Under the pieces are notes generated by a model. The model did not search any database and had not been told where the DNA came from. It was given only the letters and a program-made list of their open reading frames with translations. A stretch of 17,342 nt of DNA from Chloroflexi bacterium UBA4730 (lineage in GTDB: Bacteria; Chloroflexota; Limnocylindria; P2-11E). The position numbers were made by a program, and so were the translations under genes. Positions 1 through 8,390 of the stretch are shown one piece after another (the stretch's first letter is position 1; each line of letters starts with the position of its first letter). The stretch is taken from assembly GCA_002404155.1 (NCBI GenBank), contig DHJC01000025.1, forward strand, positions 59,978-77,319, given 5' to 3'.

Positions 1-123
1 CGCCGCCGCTACTACAGCGACAACAACGAGGACGCGCTCATCATGTGGACGGAACGGCTCAAGGACCGCGCGCTGAAGGATCGGCTCGCGGCGCTGCGCA
101 AAGATCTCGAGCGCGGTCCATGA
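1..123 (+). CDS. rimI: Ribosomal protein-alanine N-acetyltransferase RimI, C-terminal fragment
   Basis: Only the last 40 codons are present; the gene begins before the window. RimI is a GNAT-family enzyme that acetylates the N-terminal alanine of ribosomal protein S18. The visible residues start RRRYYSDNNEDALIMW, which matches the conserved RimI C-terminus (an arginine-rich segment, YY, then a DN-EDA-IMW segment). Two further charged helices follow and end in LERGP. The stop codon TGA (121-123) overlaps the ATG of tsaD in an ATGA. RimI next to TsaD is a common bacterial arrangement, usually with tsaE and tsaB just upstream, so those genes may lie left of the window. The acetyl-CoA binding motif is not visible, so the call rests on the tail motif and the neighbour. 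Confidence 0.85.
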   Translation, partial: RRRYYSDNNEDALIMWTERLKDRALKDRLAALRKDLERGP

Positions 124-1118
124 GGATCCTCGCGTTCGAGACGAGCTGCGACGAGACCGGCGTGGCGGTCGTCGAGGACGGCCGCCGGGTCCGCGCGAAC
201 GTCATCGGCACCCAGCTCGCGCACCAGGCGACCGGCGGCATCGTGCCCGAGGTCGCAGCGCGCGAACATCTGCGCGCGATCGATCCGATCACCGCCAACG
301 CGCTGCGCGACGCGGGCATCACCCTGCGCGAGGTGGACGCGGTCGCCGCGACCGTCGGGCCCGGTCTCATCGGCTGCCTCCTCGTCGGCGCGAACTACGC
401 GCGCGGCCTCGCCCTCGCGGCCGGTCTTCCGTTCGTCGGGGTGAACCACCTCGAGGGCCATGTCTACGCGAACTGGCTGTATGACACGGAGGATGTCCCC
501 GCCGAGCCGGAGCTCCCCGCCGTCGTGCTCGTGGTGAGCGGCGCGCACAGCGACCTCGTCCTCATGGAGGCGCATCGCCGGTTCCGGCTCCTCGGCCGCA
601 CGATCGATGACGCGGCGGGGGAGGCGTTCGACAAGGTCGCGCGGCTGCTCGGGCTCGGCTTCCCGGGTGGCCCCGAGATCGAGACGGCCGCGAAGGATGG
701 CAACCCCGAGGCGTTCCCGCTGCCGAAGGCCTGGCTCGCCGACCGCTACGACTTCTCGTTCTCCGGACTCAAGACCGCGGTGCTGCGTCTCGTGCGGTCG
801 CTCGAGGAGAAGGGTCCGGTCCCCGTGGGCGATGTCGCGGCATCGTTCCAGAAGGCGATCGTCGACGCGCTCGCGGAGAAGACCGCGCGCGCGGCCGCGG
901 AGCACGGCGTGCGGTGCGTCATGCTCGGCGGCGGCGTCGCCGCGAACTCCGCCCTGCGTGCGGAGATCGAACGGCGCATTGGCGTCCCGCTGCGCGTCCC
1001 GCCGCCGCGACTTTGCACCGACAACGGTGCGATGATCGGTGCGGCCGCCTTCTTCTCGCTGCGCCACCGCGGCGCCGAGATGCCGGCCGGCGTGCGCTCC
1101 AACCTGCCGCTCGCATGA
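120..1118 (+). CDS. tsaD: tRNA N6-adenosine threonylcarbamoyltransferase TsaD
   Basis: TsaD, with TsaB and TsaE, transfers the threonylcarbamoyl group from TC-AMP to A37 of ANN-decoding tRNAs in the cytoplasm (t6A). The 332-residue protein is close to the usual length of about 335-340. It opens with the family signature MRILAFETSCDETGVAV. The metal-binding His110 and His114 lie in NHLEGHVYA, and the third ligand Asp301 lies in CTDNGAMIGAA. The ASKHA-fold segments TIDDAAGEAFDKVARLLGLG (161-180), FSGLKTAV and MLGGGVAANS (268-277) are all intact. The usual SGGH is SGAH here (140-143), a mild variant. An in-frame ATG at position 45 exists but would add 25 non-conserved residues inside rimI. The ATG at 120 gives the canonical N-terminus and overlaps the rimI stop. 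The 3' end overlaps the next gene by ATGA. Confidence 0.96.
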   Translation: MRILAFETSCDETGVAVVEDGRRVRANVIGTQLAHQATGGIVPEVAAREHLRAIDPITANALRDAGITLREVDAVAATVGPGLIGCLLVGANYARGLALAAGLPFVGVNHLEGHVYANWLYDTEDVPAEPELPAVVLVVSGAHSDLVLMEAHRRFRLLGRTIDDAAGEAFDKVARLLGLGFPGGPEIETAAKDGNPEAFPLPKAWLADRYDFSFSGLKTAVLRLVRSLEEKGPVPVGDVAASFQKAIVDALAEKTARAAAEHGVRCVMLGGGVAANSALRAEIERRIGVPLRVPPPRLCTDNGAMIGAAAFFSLRHRGAEMPAGVRSNLPLA

Positions 1119-1564
1119 CCGCGGCAGCGCTCGTGGCCGCGCTCGACGAGGCGACGGACCTCGCCGCGCGCGGCGAACCCGTTCCCGAAGGGATCACCGA
1201 TCTCGTGCTTCGGATCCTGACCGAGGCGCGCGACGCGCCGCCGGTGCTCGCGGCGCTGCGCGGCGCAGCCGACGGCCGCGCGCTCCTTCGGGTCACCGAT
1301 GGCGCGCGGGCCATCGAGTTCCGGGCCGGCGACGGCACGCTGTTCGCGGAGATCGCCGATCCGAAGGGCAAGGGGCCCAAGGTGGATGCGACGGCGGTGA
1401 CGTGGCTCGGGCTCCTCGGCGGCACGTTGAAGCCGTGGCTCGCGTTCACGCGCGGGCTCGTCGTCTGCCGCGCCGGGATCACGGAGCTGCGCTGGATGCA
1501 GCAGACCGCGGAGCGGCTGCAGCGCGGGTATGAGGAAGCCCGTCGGCTAGAGTCGGCACGATGA
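1115..1564 (+). CDS. Small protein, possible divergent SCP2-like (sterol-carrier fold) domain
   Basis: This is a 149-residue soluble protein without signal peptide, membrane segment or metal motif. I do not recognise the family with certainty. Residues 1-50 are helical and Ala/Leu-rich. From about 56 on there is a strand-rich section (LLRVTDGARAIEFRAGDGTL), then DATAVTWLGLLGGTLKPWLA (91-110), FTRGLVVCRAG and a final helix. The order strand, aspartate segment, L-x-G-x-L-x-P-x-x-A, G-x-x-x-x-x-x-x-G, helix resembles the end of SCP2 lipid-binding domains, where a G-x-L-x-P-x-x-A motif precedes the last strand. If so, it could bind a hydrophobic ligand; that is inference. The ATG at 1115 overlaps the tsaD stop and the TGA at 1562 overlaps the next ATG, so translation is probably coupled on both sides. 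This supports a real gene despite the lack of known function. Confidence 0.75.
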   Translation: MTAAALVAALDEATDLAARGEPVPEGITDLVLRILTEARDAPPVLAALRGAADGRALLRVTDGARAIEFRAGDGTLFAEIADPKGKGPKVDATAVTWLGLLGGTLKPWLAFTRGLVVCRAGITELRWMQQTAERLQRGYEEARRLESAR

Positions 1565-2337
1565 GAGAGTCACCCGGAACACCGCGCCCGAACGACACGA
1601 AGACCGATGACGAGGCCACCAAGGTCCACCGCGCCGAGACAAAGACGAAGACGCCGGTCGAGGCGAAGCGGCAGGGGCCAACGCTCGATGACATCAAGAA
1701 GGACGAGCGGGTGAAGGTGTACATCCGCTCGGCGAACGCACAGACCGGCGCGATCGGCTACACCGAGCATGGCGAGCGTCACGCGAACACGACCGCCGAC
1801 GGCGCGCGATTCATCCTGAAGTCGCTCGGCCACGAGGCTCGCCGCACGGAGCTCGGGGCCGTTGCCGCGTACCTCCACGACATGGGCAACGTCATCACGC
1901 GCGAGAAGCACGGCCAGACCGGCGCCCTGCTGGCGAAGGACATCCTCCTCGACCGCGGCTTCACCTTGGAGGAGGTTGCCCTGATCATGGGAGCGATCGC
2001 GAACCACGAGGAGGCCGAGGGTGGACTTCCGGTGAGCGCCGTCTCGGCTGCGGTGATCATCGCCGACAAGAGCGACGTGCACCGCTCGCGCGTGCGGAAT
2101 CCGAAGACGACGACGTTCGACATCCACGATCGCGTCAACTACGCCGCCACGAGTGCGGAGATCAAGGTGTCGCGGCGCGAAAAGCTCATCACGCTCGATC
2201 TCACCGTCGACACCGAGGTCGCGCCGCTCATGGAGTACTTCGAGATCTTCCTGTCGCGCATGATGTTGTGCCGCCGCGCCGCCGAGTTCCTGCACTGCCA
2301 ATTCGCGCTGGTCATCAACAACACCCGACTCCTCTAG
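1561..2337 (+). CDS. HD-domain metal-dependent phosphohydrolase
   Basis: This 258-residue cytoplasmic protein has an HD domain over about residues 42-190. Visible candidate metal ligands are His70 and His74 in GYTEHGERH, the His106-Asp107 pair in YLHDMGN, His117, His149 in IANHEE, and Asp169 in IADKSD. The segments TLDDIKKDERVKVYI (41-55) and RSRVRNPKTTTFDIHDRVNY (175-194), and the tail YFEIFL-SRMMLCRRAAEFL, resemble a conserved uncharacterised HD family that I associate with Firmicutes and Chloroflexota. HD enzymes hydrolyse phosphoester bonds in nucleotides or signalling molecules; the substrate here is unknown. The first 40 residues are polar, charged and probably disordered, and are not part of the family core. 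No later ATG before residue 108 is usable, and the ATG at 1561 overlaps the previous stop in an ATGA, which favours this start. A start at a rarer codon nearer residue 40 cannot be excluded. Confidence 0.88.
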   Translation: MRESPGTPRPNDTKTDDEATKVHRAETKTKTPVEAKRQGPTLDDIKKDERVKVYIRSANAQTGAIGYTEHGERHANTTADGARFILKSLGHEARRTELGAVAAYLHDMGNVITREKHGQTGALLAKDILLDRGFTLEEVALIMGAIANHEEAEGGLPVSAVSAAVIIADKSDVHRSRVRNPKTTTFDIHDRVNYAATSAEIKVSRREKLITLDLTVDTEVAPLMEYFEIFLSRMMLCRRAAEFLHCQFALVINNTRLL

Positions 2338-2355
2338 CGCGCCTACGCTCGCCAC

Positions 2356-3480
2356 GTGCACATCGCCTTCCTGACGGACGTCGCCCTTCCGTACGTGTCG
2401 GGCGTGACCGTCGCCGTCAAGCGGCAGCGCGATGCGCTCCGCGAGGCAGGGGATCAGGTCACGGTCGTCGGGCCGCATGGGGACGTCGACGTGGCCGAGC
2501 GAGACATCCACATGCCGGGCACGCCGCAGGGCCACCGCCTCGCGCTCTTTGGGCCGCGACTGCCGCTGAAGCTGCGCTCGCTGCGGATCGACCTCCTGCA
2601 CGCCCACTCGGTCTTCGGGGCGTCGTGGGCCGCGCTCGCGGCGGCGCGATCGCTGGACGTCCCATTCGTCGTCACGGTGCACACGCGGTTCGACGAGTAC
2701 GCGCACTACGCCGGCCTGGCCGCGCCGATCGCACGCACCCTGGTCGGCCCCTATATCGGCGCCGTCGTCGCAGCGGCCGACCTCGCGATCGCGCCCAACG
2801 AGGAGCTCGCAGGTGAGCTGCGCGCCGCCGGCGACGCGAAGGCCGTGCGCGTCGTACCCGCGCCGTTCGACCCGTCGCTCACGGCGGGCGACGCCGCGCG
2901 CGGCCGCGATCGCCTCGCCGTCCCCACCGGGGTGCCACTCCTTCTGTCCGCGTCGCGCCTGGCCGTCGAGAAGCGGGTGCTCGACCTGATCGCGCTGCTC
3001 CGCGCGTCCGCCCGGTCGGACTGCGTGCTCGTGTTCGCGGGCGCTGGACCCTTGGACGCCGACCTCCGCGTCGCCGCGCGCGAGGCGGGTGTCGCGGACC
3101 GCGTTCGGTTCGCGGGCCAGCTCGGCGTCGGCGACCTCGCGGACGCGTTCGCCGCGGCCGATCTCGTCGTGAGCGCGTCGCGCAGCGAGACCCAGGGCCT
3201 GGCACTCTGTGAAGCGGCAGCCGCGGGCCGTGTGGTCGTCGCGCCGGATCGCGGCGGATACGCGGAGCTGCTCGGACACGACGCCGGCGGCGTCTTCCCG
3301 TCGCGCGCGCCGTCGCCGGAGGAGCTGGCCGGTTGCGTCGACGGGCTCCTCGGCGATCGAGCGCGGCTCGCGCGCCTCGGCATCGAGGGCGCGCGCCGCG
3401 CGGACGCGGCATGGTCGGCGCGCGCGGTCGCGCGCGCGCTCCGCGACGCGTACGCCTGCGCGGCGAGCGTGAACGAATGA
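2356..3480 (+). CDS. Glycosyltransferase family 4 (GT-B fold), possibly lipid glycosyltransferase
   Basis: This 374-residue GT-B enzyme transfers a sugar from a nucleotide donor. The N-terminal acceptor domain (about 1-180) starts MHIAFLTDVALPYVSGVTVA, with the glycine-containing loop of GT4 enzymes. It continues with LLHAHSVFG (His84) and VTVHTRFDEYAHY (107-118). The C-terminal donor domain (about 190-370) has SASRLAVEKRVLDLI (Arg201, Glu205, Lys206), VFAGAGPL and SETQGLALCEA, whose Glu278 and Glu286 form the E-x7-E donor site. The HT-FDEYAHY motif is seen in diacylglycerol glucosyltransferase-like members, so a membrane glycolipid product is plausible. This is inference, since the acceptor cannot be read from sequence. 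The start is GTG at 2356. An in-frame stop (the end of the HD gene) lies only 18 bases upstream and no other start codon intervenes. No clear Shine-Dalgarno sequence precedes it. Confidence 0.9.
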   Translation: MHIAFLTDVALPYVSGVTVAVKRQRDALREAGDQVTVVGPHGDVDVAERDIHMPGTPQGHRLALFGPRLPLKLRSLRIDLLHAHSVFGASWAALAAARSLDVPFVVTVHTRFDEYAHYAGLAAPIARTLVGPYIGAVVAAADLAIAPNEELAGELRAAGDAKAVRVVPAPFDPSLTAGDAARGRDRLAVPTGVPLLLSASRLAVEKRVLDLIALLRASARSDCVLVFAGAGPLDADLRVAAREAGVADRVRFAGQLGVGDLADAFAAADLVVSASRSETQGLALCEAAAAGRVVVAPDRGGYAELLGHDAGGVFPSRAPSPEELAGCVDGLLGDRARLARLGIEGARRADAAWSARAVARALRDAYACAASVNE

Positions 3481-3597
3481 CGACGCCTTCGATGACCCTC
3501 GACCCGAAGGGCGAAGGTGCGAATGCCTACCATGAAGCTCTGCCCGAAGGGCGGAGGTCCGATCGCATCCTTCGGGACGCACCGTCCGGAGGCCGCC
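3481..3597 (+). repeat. Intergenic imperfect direct repeat with competing hairpin arms
   Basis: This 117-base gap carries two copies, 40 bases apart, of a 20-base unit: CCCGAAGGGCGAAGGTGCGA (3503-3522) and CCCGAAGGGCGGAGGTCCGA (3543-3562), identical at 18 of 20 positions. A single complementary arm, CCTTCGGG (3569-3576), can pair with CCCGAAGG of either copy. The first copy can also pair imperfectly with CGCCTTCG at 3484-3491. Alternative, mutually exclusive hairpins just before the Nudix ribosome-binding site are therefore possible. An open frame runs through the region in phase with the Nudix gene from a GTG at 3517, but the encoded segment looks unrelated to Nudix proteins. Whether this is a regulatory leader or a genome-wide short repeat cannot be told from one window. 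Confidence 0.5.
3588..3592 (+). promoter_or_regulatory. Ribosome-binding site of the Nudix gene
   Basis: GGAGG lies five bases before the ATG at 3598. It decides the start: the in-frame GTG at 3517 and ATGs at 3523 and 3532 lack a comparable site. It also lies about a dozen bases after the hairpin arm CCTTCGGG. Confidence 0.7.
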
Positions 3598-4047
3598 ATG
3601 TCCGCCACGCGTGATCGCGCCCGCCCGCCGCTCCGACGGCGTCGAGCGACGGCCGCCGGCGGGGTCGTCCTGCGCCAGGGGGAGCATGGTGGCGAGGTCG
3701 CGCTCCTCGGACGCGGGACCGACGGATCGTGGGTCTTCCCGAAGGGCACCCCGACCGCCGGTGAGTCGCTCGAGGAGACGGCGCTCCGCGAAGTGCGGGA
3801 GGAGACGGGCCTCGACGTGCGGATCCTGCGCCCGCTCGGCGAGATGACGTACAGCTTCGCGGCCGGCGGCGACCGCGTGCAGAAGGTCGTGCACTTCTTC
3901 CTCATGGAGCCGATCGGGGGCGATCCGTCGCTGCACGACGCCGAGTACGACGAGGTGCGCTGGGTCACCGTCCCCGAGGCGCGCCGGATGCTCACGTTCG
4001 ACACGTATCGCGACGTGCTCGATCGCGCGCTCGCTGAGCAGCCGTGA
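3598..4047 (+). CDS. Nudix hydrolase
   Basis: This 149-residue Nudix enzyme hydrolyses a nucleoside diphosphate linked to another moiety. The Nudix box GX5EX7REUXEEXGU is complete: Gly50, Glu56, Arg64-Glu65, Glu68-Glu69 and Gly71, reading GTPTAGESLEETALREVREE followed by TGL. It is preceded by SWVFPKG, as in MutT/Ap4A-hydrolase-like members. The later segments VVHFFLM (98-104) and EVRWVTVPEARRML (119-132) are typical of the fold's end. The substrate cannot be assigned; oxidised dGTP, dinucleoside polyphosphates or other nucleotides are all possible. The N-terminal 20 residues are basic (ARPPLRRRR). The start at 3598 is chosen because GGAGG precedes it and because it gives a normal family length. 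The stop overlaps the GTG of gcvT (GTGA), which couples this gene to the glycine-cleavage genes. Confidence 0.92.
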   Translation: MSATRDRARPPLRRRRATAAGGVVLRQGEHGGEVALLGRGTDGSWVFPKGTPTAGESLEETALREVREETGLDVRILRPLGEMTYSFAAGGDRVQKVVHFFLMEPIGGDPSLHDAEYDEVRWVTVPEARRMLTFDTYRDVLDRALAEQP

Positions 4048-5156
4048 CCGACCTGCAGCACACCCCGCTCTACGACGAGCACGTCCGCGCGGGCGGAAAG
4101 ATGGTCGAGTTCGCGGGCTACGAGATGCCGATCCAGTACCCGACCGGCATCGTCGCCGAGCACCGCGCCGTGCGGACGAACGCCGGACTGTTCGACCTTT
4201 CCCACATGGGCGAATTCTTCTTTGCCGGGGAGGGCGCGGGTGCCGCGATCGACGGCATGGTCTCCAGCGACATCGCGGGGCTCCCCGTCGGGCAGGCGCG
4301 CTACGGGCTGCTCACGAACGAGCGCGGCACCATCGTCGACGACCTGATCGTCTATCGGCTCGCGGACGACGAATACCTGATGGTCGTGAACGCCGCGAAC
4401 ATCGCGAAGGACCACGCGCACGTCCAGGTGCACCTTCCCCCCGGTGTCGGGCTCGACGATCGCTCGGCGGAGACCGCGCTCATCGCGATCCAGGGTCCCC
4501 GCGCGGCCACGATCCTCTCGTCGGTGACCGACCTCGAGGTCCGCGAGCAGTCGATCGAGGGCCTTCCGCCGTTCGGCGTCACCCGCGCGCGGGTCGCCGG
4601 CTCGCGCGCGATCGTCGCCCGGACCGGCTACACCGGCGAGGACGGCTTCGAGGTGTTCGTCGACAACGATCGGGCCGCGCAGGTCTGGTCTCGGCTGCTC
4701 GCGGCCGGCGGCTCGACTGGGATCATCCCGATCGGCCTGGGCGCGCGAGACACGCTCCGGCTGGAGGCGCGCTTCTCGCTCTACGGGAACGACATCGACG
4801 AGACGACCGATCCGATCGAGGCCGGGCTCGGCTGGACGACGAAGCTCGACAAGCCGTTCGTCGGCCGCGACGCGATCGCGGCGGCGAAGGAGCGCGGCCC
4901 GGCGCGGCGGATCGCCGGGCTCGAGGTCACCGGCGGCGTCGCGCGGCACGGCCACGCGGTCACGAAGGACGGTGCGGTGGTCGGCACGGTGACGAGCGGC
5001 ACGTTCGGTCCCACGGTGCAGAAGAACATCGCGCTGGCCTACGTCCCCACCGAGCTCGCGAAGGTCGGCACCGCGCTTGGCGTGCGCATCCGCGGCCGGG
5101 ACATCCCGGCTAAGGTTGTGAAGACGCCGTTCTACAAGCGAGAGGTGGGCACGTGA
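4044..5156 (+). CDS. gcvT: Glycine cleavage system T protein (aminomethyltransferase)
   Basis: The T protein takes the aminomethyl group from the lipoyl arm of GcvH and, with tetrahydrofolate, yields 5,10-methylene-THF and ammonia. The 370 residues match the normal length. Visible family motifs are TPLYDEHVRAGGKMVEFAGY (7-26), LFDLSHMGEF (49-58), GTIVDDLIVY (95-104, with Asp99-Asp100 at the place of the catalytic aspartate of E. coli GcvT), RTGYTGEDGFEV, GLGARDTLRLEA and GNDIDETTDPIEAGLGW. The C-terminal domain ends with VTSGTFGP and the barrel segment before FYKREVGT. The start is GTG at 4044, inside the Nudix stop. The end overlaps the gcvH start in the same GTGA manner. No glycine riboswitch is visible upstream, so control probably comes from a distant promoter or from the repeat region at 3481-3597. 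Confidence 0.97.
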   Translation: MTDLQHTPLYDEHVRAGGKMVEFAGYEMPIQYPTGIVAEHRAVRTNAGLFDLSHMGEFFFAGEGAGAAIDGMVSSDIAGLPVGQARYGLLTNERGTIVDDLIVYRLADDEYLMVVNAANIAKDHAHVQVHLPPGVGLDDRSAETALIAIQGPRAATILSSVTDLEVREQSIEGLPPFGVTRARVAGSRAIVARTGYTGEDGFEVFVDNDRAAQVWSRLLAAGGSTGIIPIGLGARDTLRLEARFSLYGNDIDETTDPIEAGLGWTTKLDKPFVGRDAIAAAKERGPARRIAGLEVTGGVARHGHAVTKDGAVVGTVTSGTFGPTVQKNIALAYVPTELAKVGTALGVRIRGRDIPAKVVKTPFYKREVGT

Positions 5157-5556
5157 GCAGCGTTCCCGACGATCTGCGGTATTCGAAGGAGCACGAGTGG
5201 GTCCGCGTCGACGGTGAGACCGCGACCGTGGGCATCACCGCCTTCGCGCAGGAGCAGCTCGGCGACGTCGTCTTCGTCGAGCTTCCCGAGAAGGGCGCGC
5301 GGGTGCGCCAACACTCGTCCCTCGGTGTCGTCGAGTCGGTGAAGGCCGCGAGCGACGTCTACGCGCCGCTCTCTGGCGAGGTCCTCGAGCGCAACGTGAA
5401 GGTCATCGAGAGCCCTGAGCTCGTGAACTCGCAGCCCTACGGCGACGGCTGGATGATCAAGGTCCGGCTGGCCGACAAGGGCGAGCTCGCGGCGCTCCTT
5501 TCACCCGACGATTACCGCTCGCACATCGGCGAGGGCTCCGCGGCCGCAGGGGACTA

Positions 5557-5557
<1 letters not shown>
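5153..5557 (+). CDS. gcvH: Glycine cleavage system H protein (lipoyl carrier)
   Basis: GcvH carries the aminomethyl intermediate on a lipoyl-lysine between the P, T and L proteins. The 134-residue protein has the standard order: RYSKEHEWVRVDG (9-21), VGITAFAQEQLGDVVFVELP (26-45), then the lipoylation loop GVVESVKAASDVYAPLSGEV with Lys64 as the modified residue, and NSQPYGDGWMIKV near the end. The C-terminal 20 residues (HIGEGSAAAGD tail) extend slightly beyond the compact domain. GTG at 5153 overlaps the gcvT stop, and AGAGGTG (5141-5147) lies five bases before it as a plausible ribosome-binding site. The TAA shares one base with the ATG of gcvPA (TAATG). Lipoylation needs LipA/LipB or LplA, not encoded here. 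Confidence 0.97.
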
Positions 5558-6896
<1,339 letters not shown>

Positions 6897-6900
<4 letters not shown>

Positions 6901-8390
6901 GCCGCATCCGGTTCGAGACCGGTGCGGTGACCGAGATGCCGGCGCTCGAGCCGCTCCTGTACGAGCTGCAGCGACCCGGTCGCACCGGACGCCACGTGCG
7001 TGGCGGCGAGGAGGCCGATGCGCTCATTCCGGCCGCGTTCGCCCGCGTCGCGCCGCTGCCGTTGCCGGAGCTCAGCGAGCCGCAGGTGGTGCGCCACTAC
7101 ACGCATCTCGCGCAGCTCAACTATTCGGTCGACGCGGGGATGTACCCGCTCGGCTCGTGCACGATGAAGTACAACCCGAAGATCAACGACCGCGCCGCCT
7201 CGCTCCCGGGCTTCGCCGATATCCATCCGCATCAGCCCGACGAGACGGTGCAGGGCGCGCTCCGGCTCTTCCACGAACTCCAGGAGCTGCTCGCCGGCAT
7301 TAGCGGCATGGACTTCGTGACGCTGCAACCGGCCGCCGGCGCGCACGCGGAGTTCACCGCGATGCTGATGTTCAAGGCGTACCACCTGGCCCGCGGCGAC
7401 CCGAAGCGGCGGCGGGTGATCGTCCCCGATTCGGCGCACGGCACGAACCCGGCGTCTGCGGCGATGTGCGGCTTCGACGTCACGACCGTCAGGAGCGACG
7501 GGCGTGGCAACGTCGATCTGGACGCGCTCACGGCCGCGCTCGGAGACGACGTCGTCGGCTTCATGCTGACGAACCCGAACACCCTCGGGCTCTTCGAGGA
7601 GCGCGTGCGCGAGGTCTGTGCGGCGGTGCACGCCGCGGGCGGTCTCGTCTACGGCGACGGCGCGAACATGAACGCGCTCCTGGGGGTGGCCCGGCCGGGC
7701 GATCTCGGCTTCGACTGCGTCCACATCAACGTCCACAAGACCTTCTCCACGCCGCACGGTGCGGGCGGTCCGGGTGCGGGTCCCCTCTGCGTGAAGCGCC
7801 ACCTCGAGCCGTTCCTGCCCGTGCCGCGCGTGATCAAGGATGGCGCGGGTACGTATCGGCGCGAGAGCCTCATCGAGCACCCCTCGAGCATCGGCCGGGT
7901 CAGGTCGTTCGGCGGGAACTTCGGCGTGCTCGTGCGCGCGTACACGTACATCCGGACCCTGGGCGAGGAAGGCCTCGTCGAGACCGGCCGGGACGCGATC
8001 CTCGCGGCCAACTATCTGCTCGCGCTCGTCCGCGAGGGCTACGACGTCGCGTACGAGCGCACGCCCATGCACGAGTTCGTCCTCACGGCGGCGAAGCAGA
8101 AGACGCAGGGCGCGAACGGACTGGACATCGCGAAGGCCCTCATCGACGAAGGCTTTCACCCACCGACGGTGTACTTCCCGCTCATCGTTCCGGAGGCGCT
8201 CATGATCGAGCCCACCGAGACCGAACCGAAGGAGACCCTCGACGCGTTCGCCGCTGCGCTCCTGCGCATCGCGAAGCGGATCGAGACGGATCCGAAGGCC
8301 GTGCACGACGCGCCGGTGAAGGCGCCGCTCCGTCGCCTCGACGAGGTGGCCGCCGGGCGGAAGCCCGTGCTGCGGTACCGGCCGGGATGA
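6897..8390 (+). CDS. gcvPB: Glycine dehydrogenase (decarboxylating) subunit 2
   Basis: This is the PLP-binding half of the split P-protein, 497 residues, acting with GcvPA as a heterotetramer. Motifs include LNYSVDAGMYPLGSCTMKYN, DIHPHQPDETVQGAL, LQPAAGAHAEFTAMLM and PDSAHGTNPASAAMCGFDV. The Schiff-base Lys281 lies in HINVHKTFSTPHGAGGPGAG. The later part shows SIGRVRSFGGNFGVLVRAY, the start of the C-terminal domain, and PLIVPEALMIEPTETEPKET. The start is GTG at 6897 overlapping the gcvPA stop. It gives MSRIRFETG, a sensible start. The frame is open back to 6378 inside gcvPA, but that upstream stretch is arginine-rich shadow sequence. The stop overlaps the ATG of the C40 peptidase gene (ATGA). 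That tight link between glycine metabolism and a cell-wall peptidase is probably only operon packing. Confidence 0.97.

Noticed and set aside
2338..2355. HD and glycosyltransferase genes as one protein split by a stop codon
   Set aside because: They share a reading frame across the TAG, but both have complete, independent domains and normal ends, so this is coincidence of phase.
3481..3597. Glycine riboswitch before the gcv genes
   Set aside because: CCCGAAGG-type stretches recall the CCGAAGG segment of glycine aptamers, but the GGAGAG start and the CTCTCAGGCAAAAGG-type segment are missing, and the two units are only 40 bases apart, too close for tandem aptamers.
3517..3597. Longer Nudix protein from the GTG at 3517
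   Set aside because: The extra 27 residues are translated from the repeat region and match nothing in Nudix proteins; the ATG at 3598 has GGAGG at good distance.
1570..3936. Long minus-strand open frame of 788 codons
   Set aside because: It lies opposite the HD, glycosyltransferase and Nudix genes, which have clear family motifs. Its product is arginine/aspartate-rich with no recognisable domain, as expected from antisense frames of GC-rich codons. The same holds for minus frames at 2751-4955, 6777-8429, 10359-12026 and 15659-16849.
7466..8386. Longer form of the C40 peptidase starting inside gcvPB
   Set aside because: The extension is an out-of-phase reading of gcvPB without domains. The ATG at 8387 gives the SH3 domains directly and overlaps the stop.
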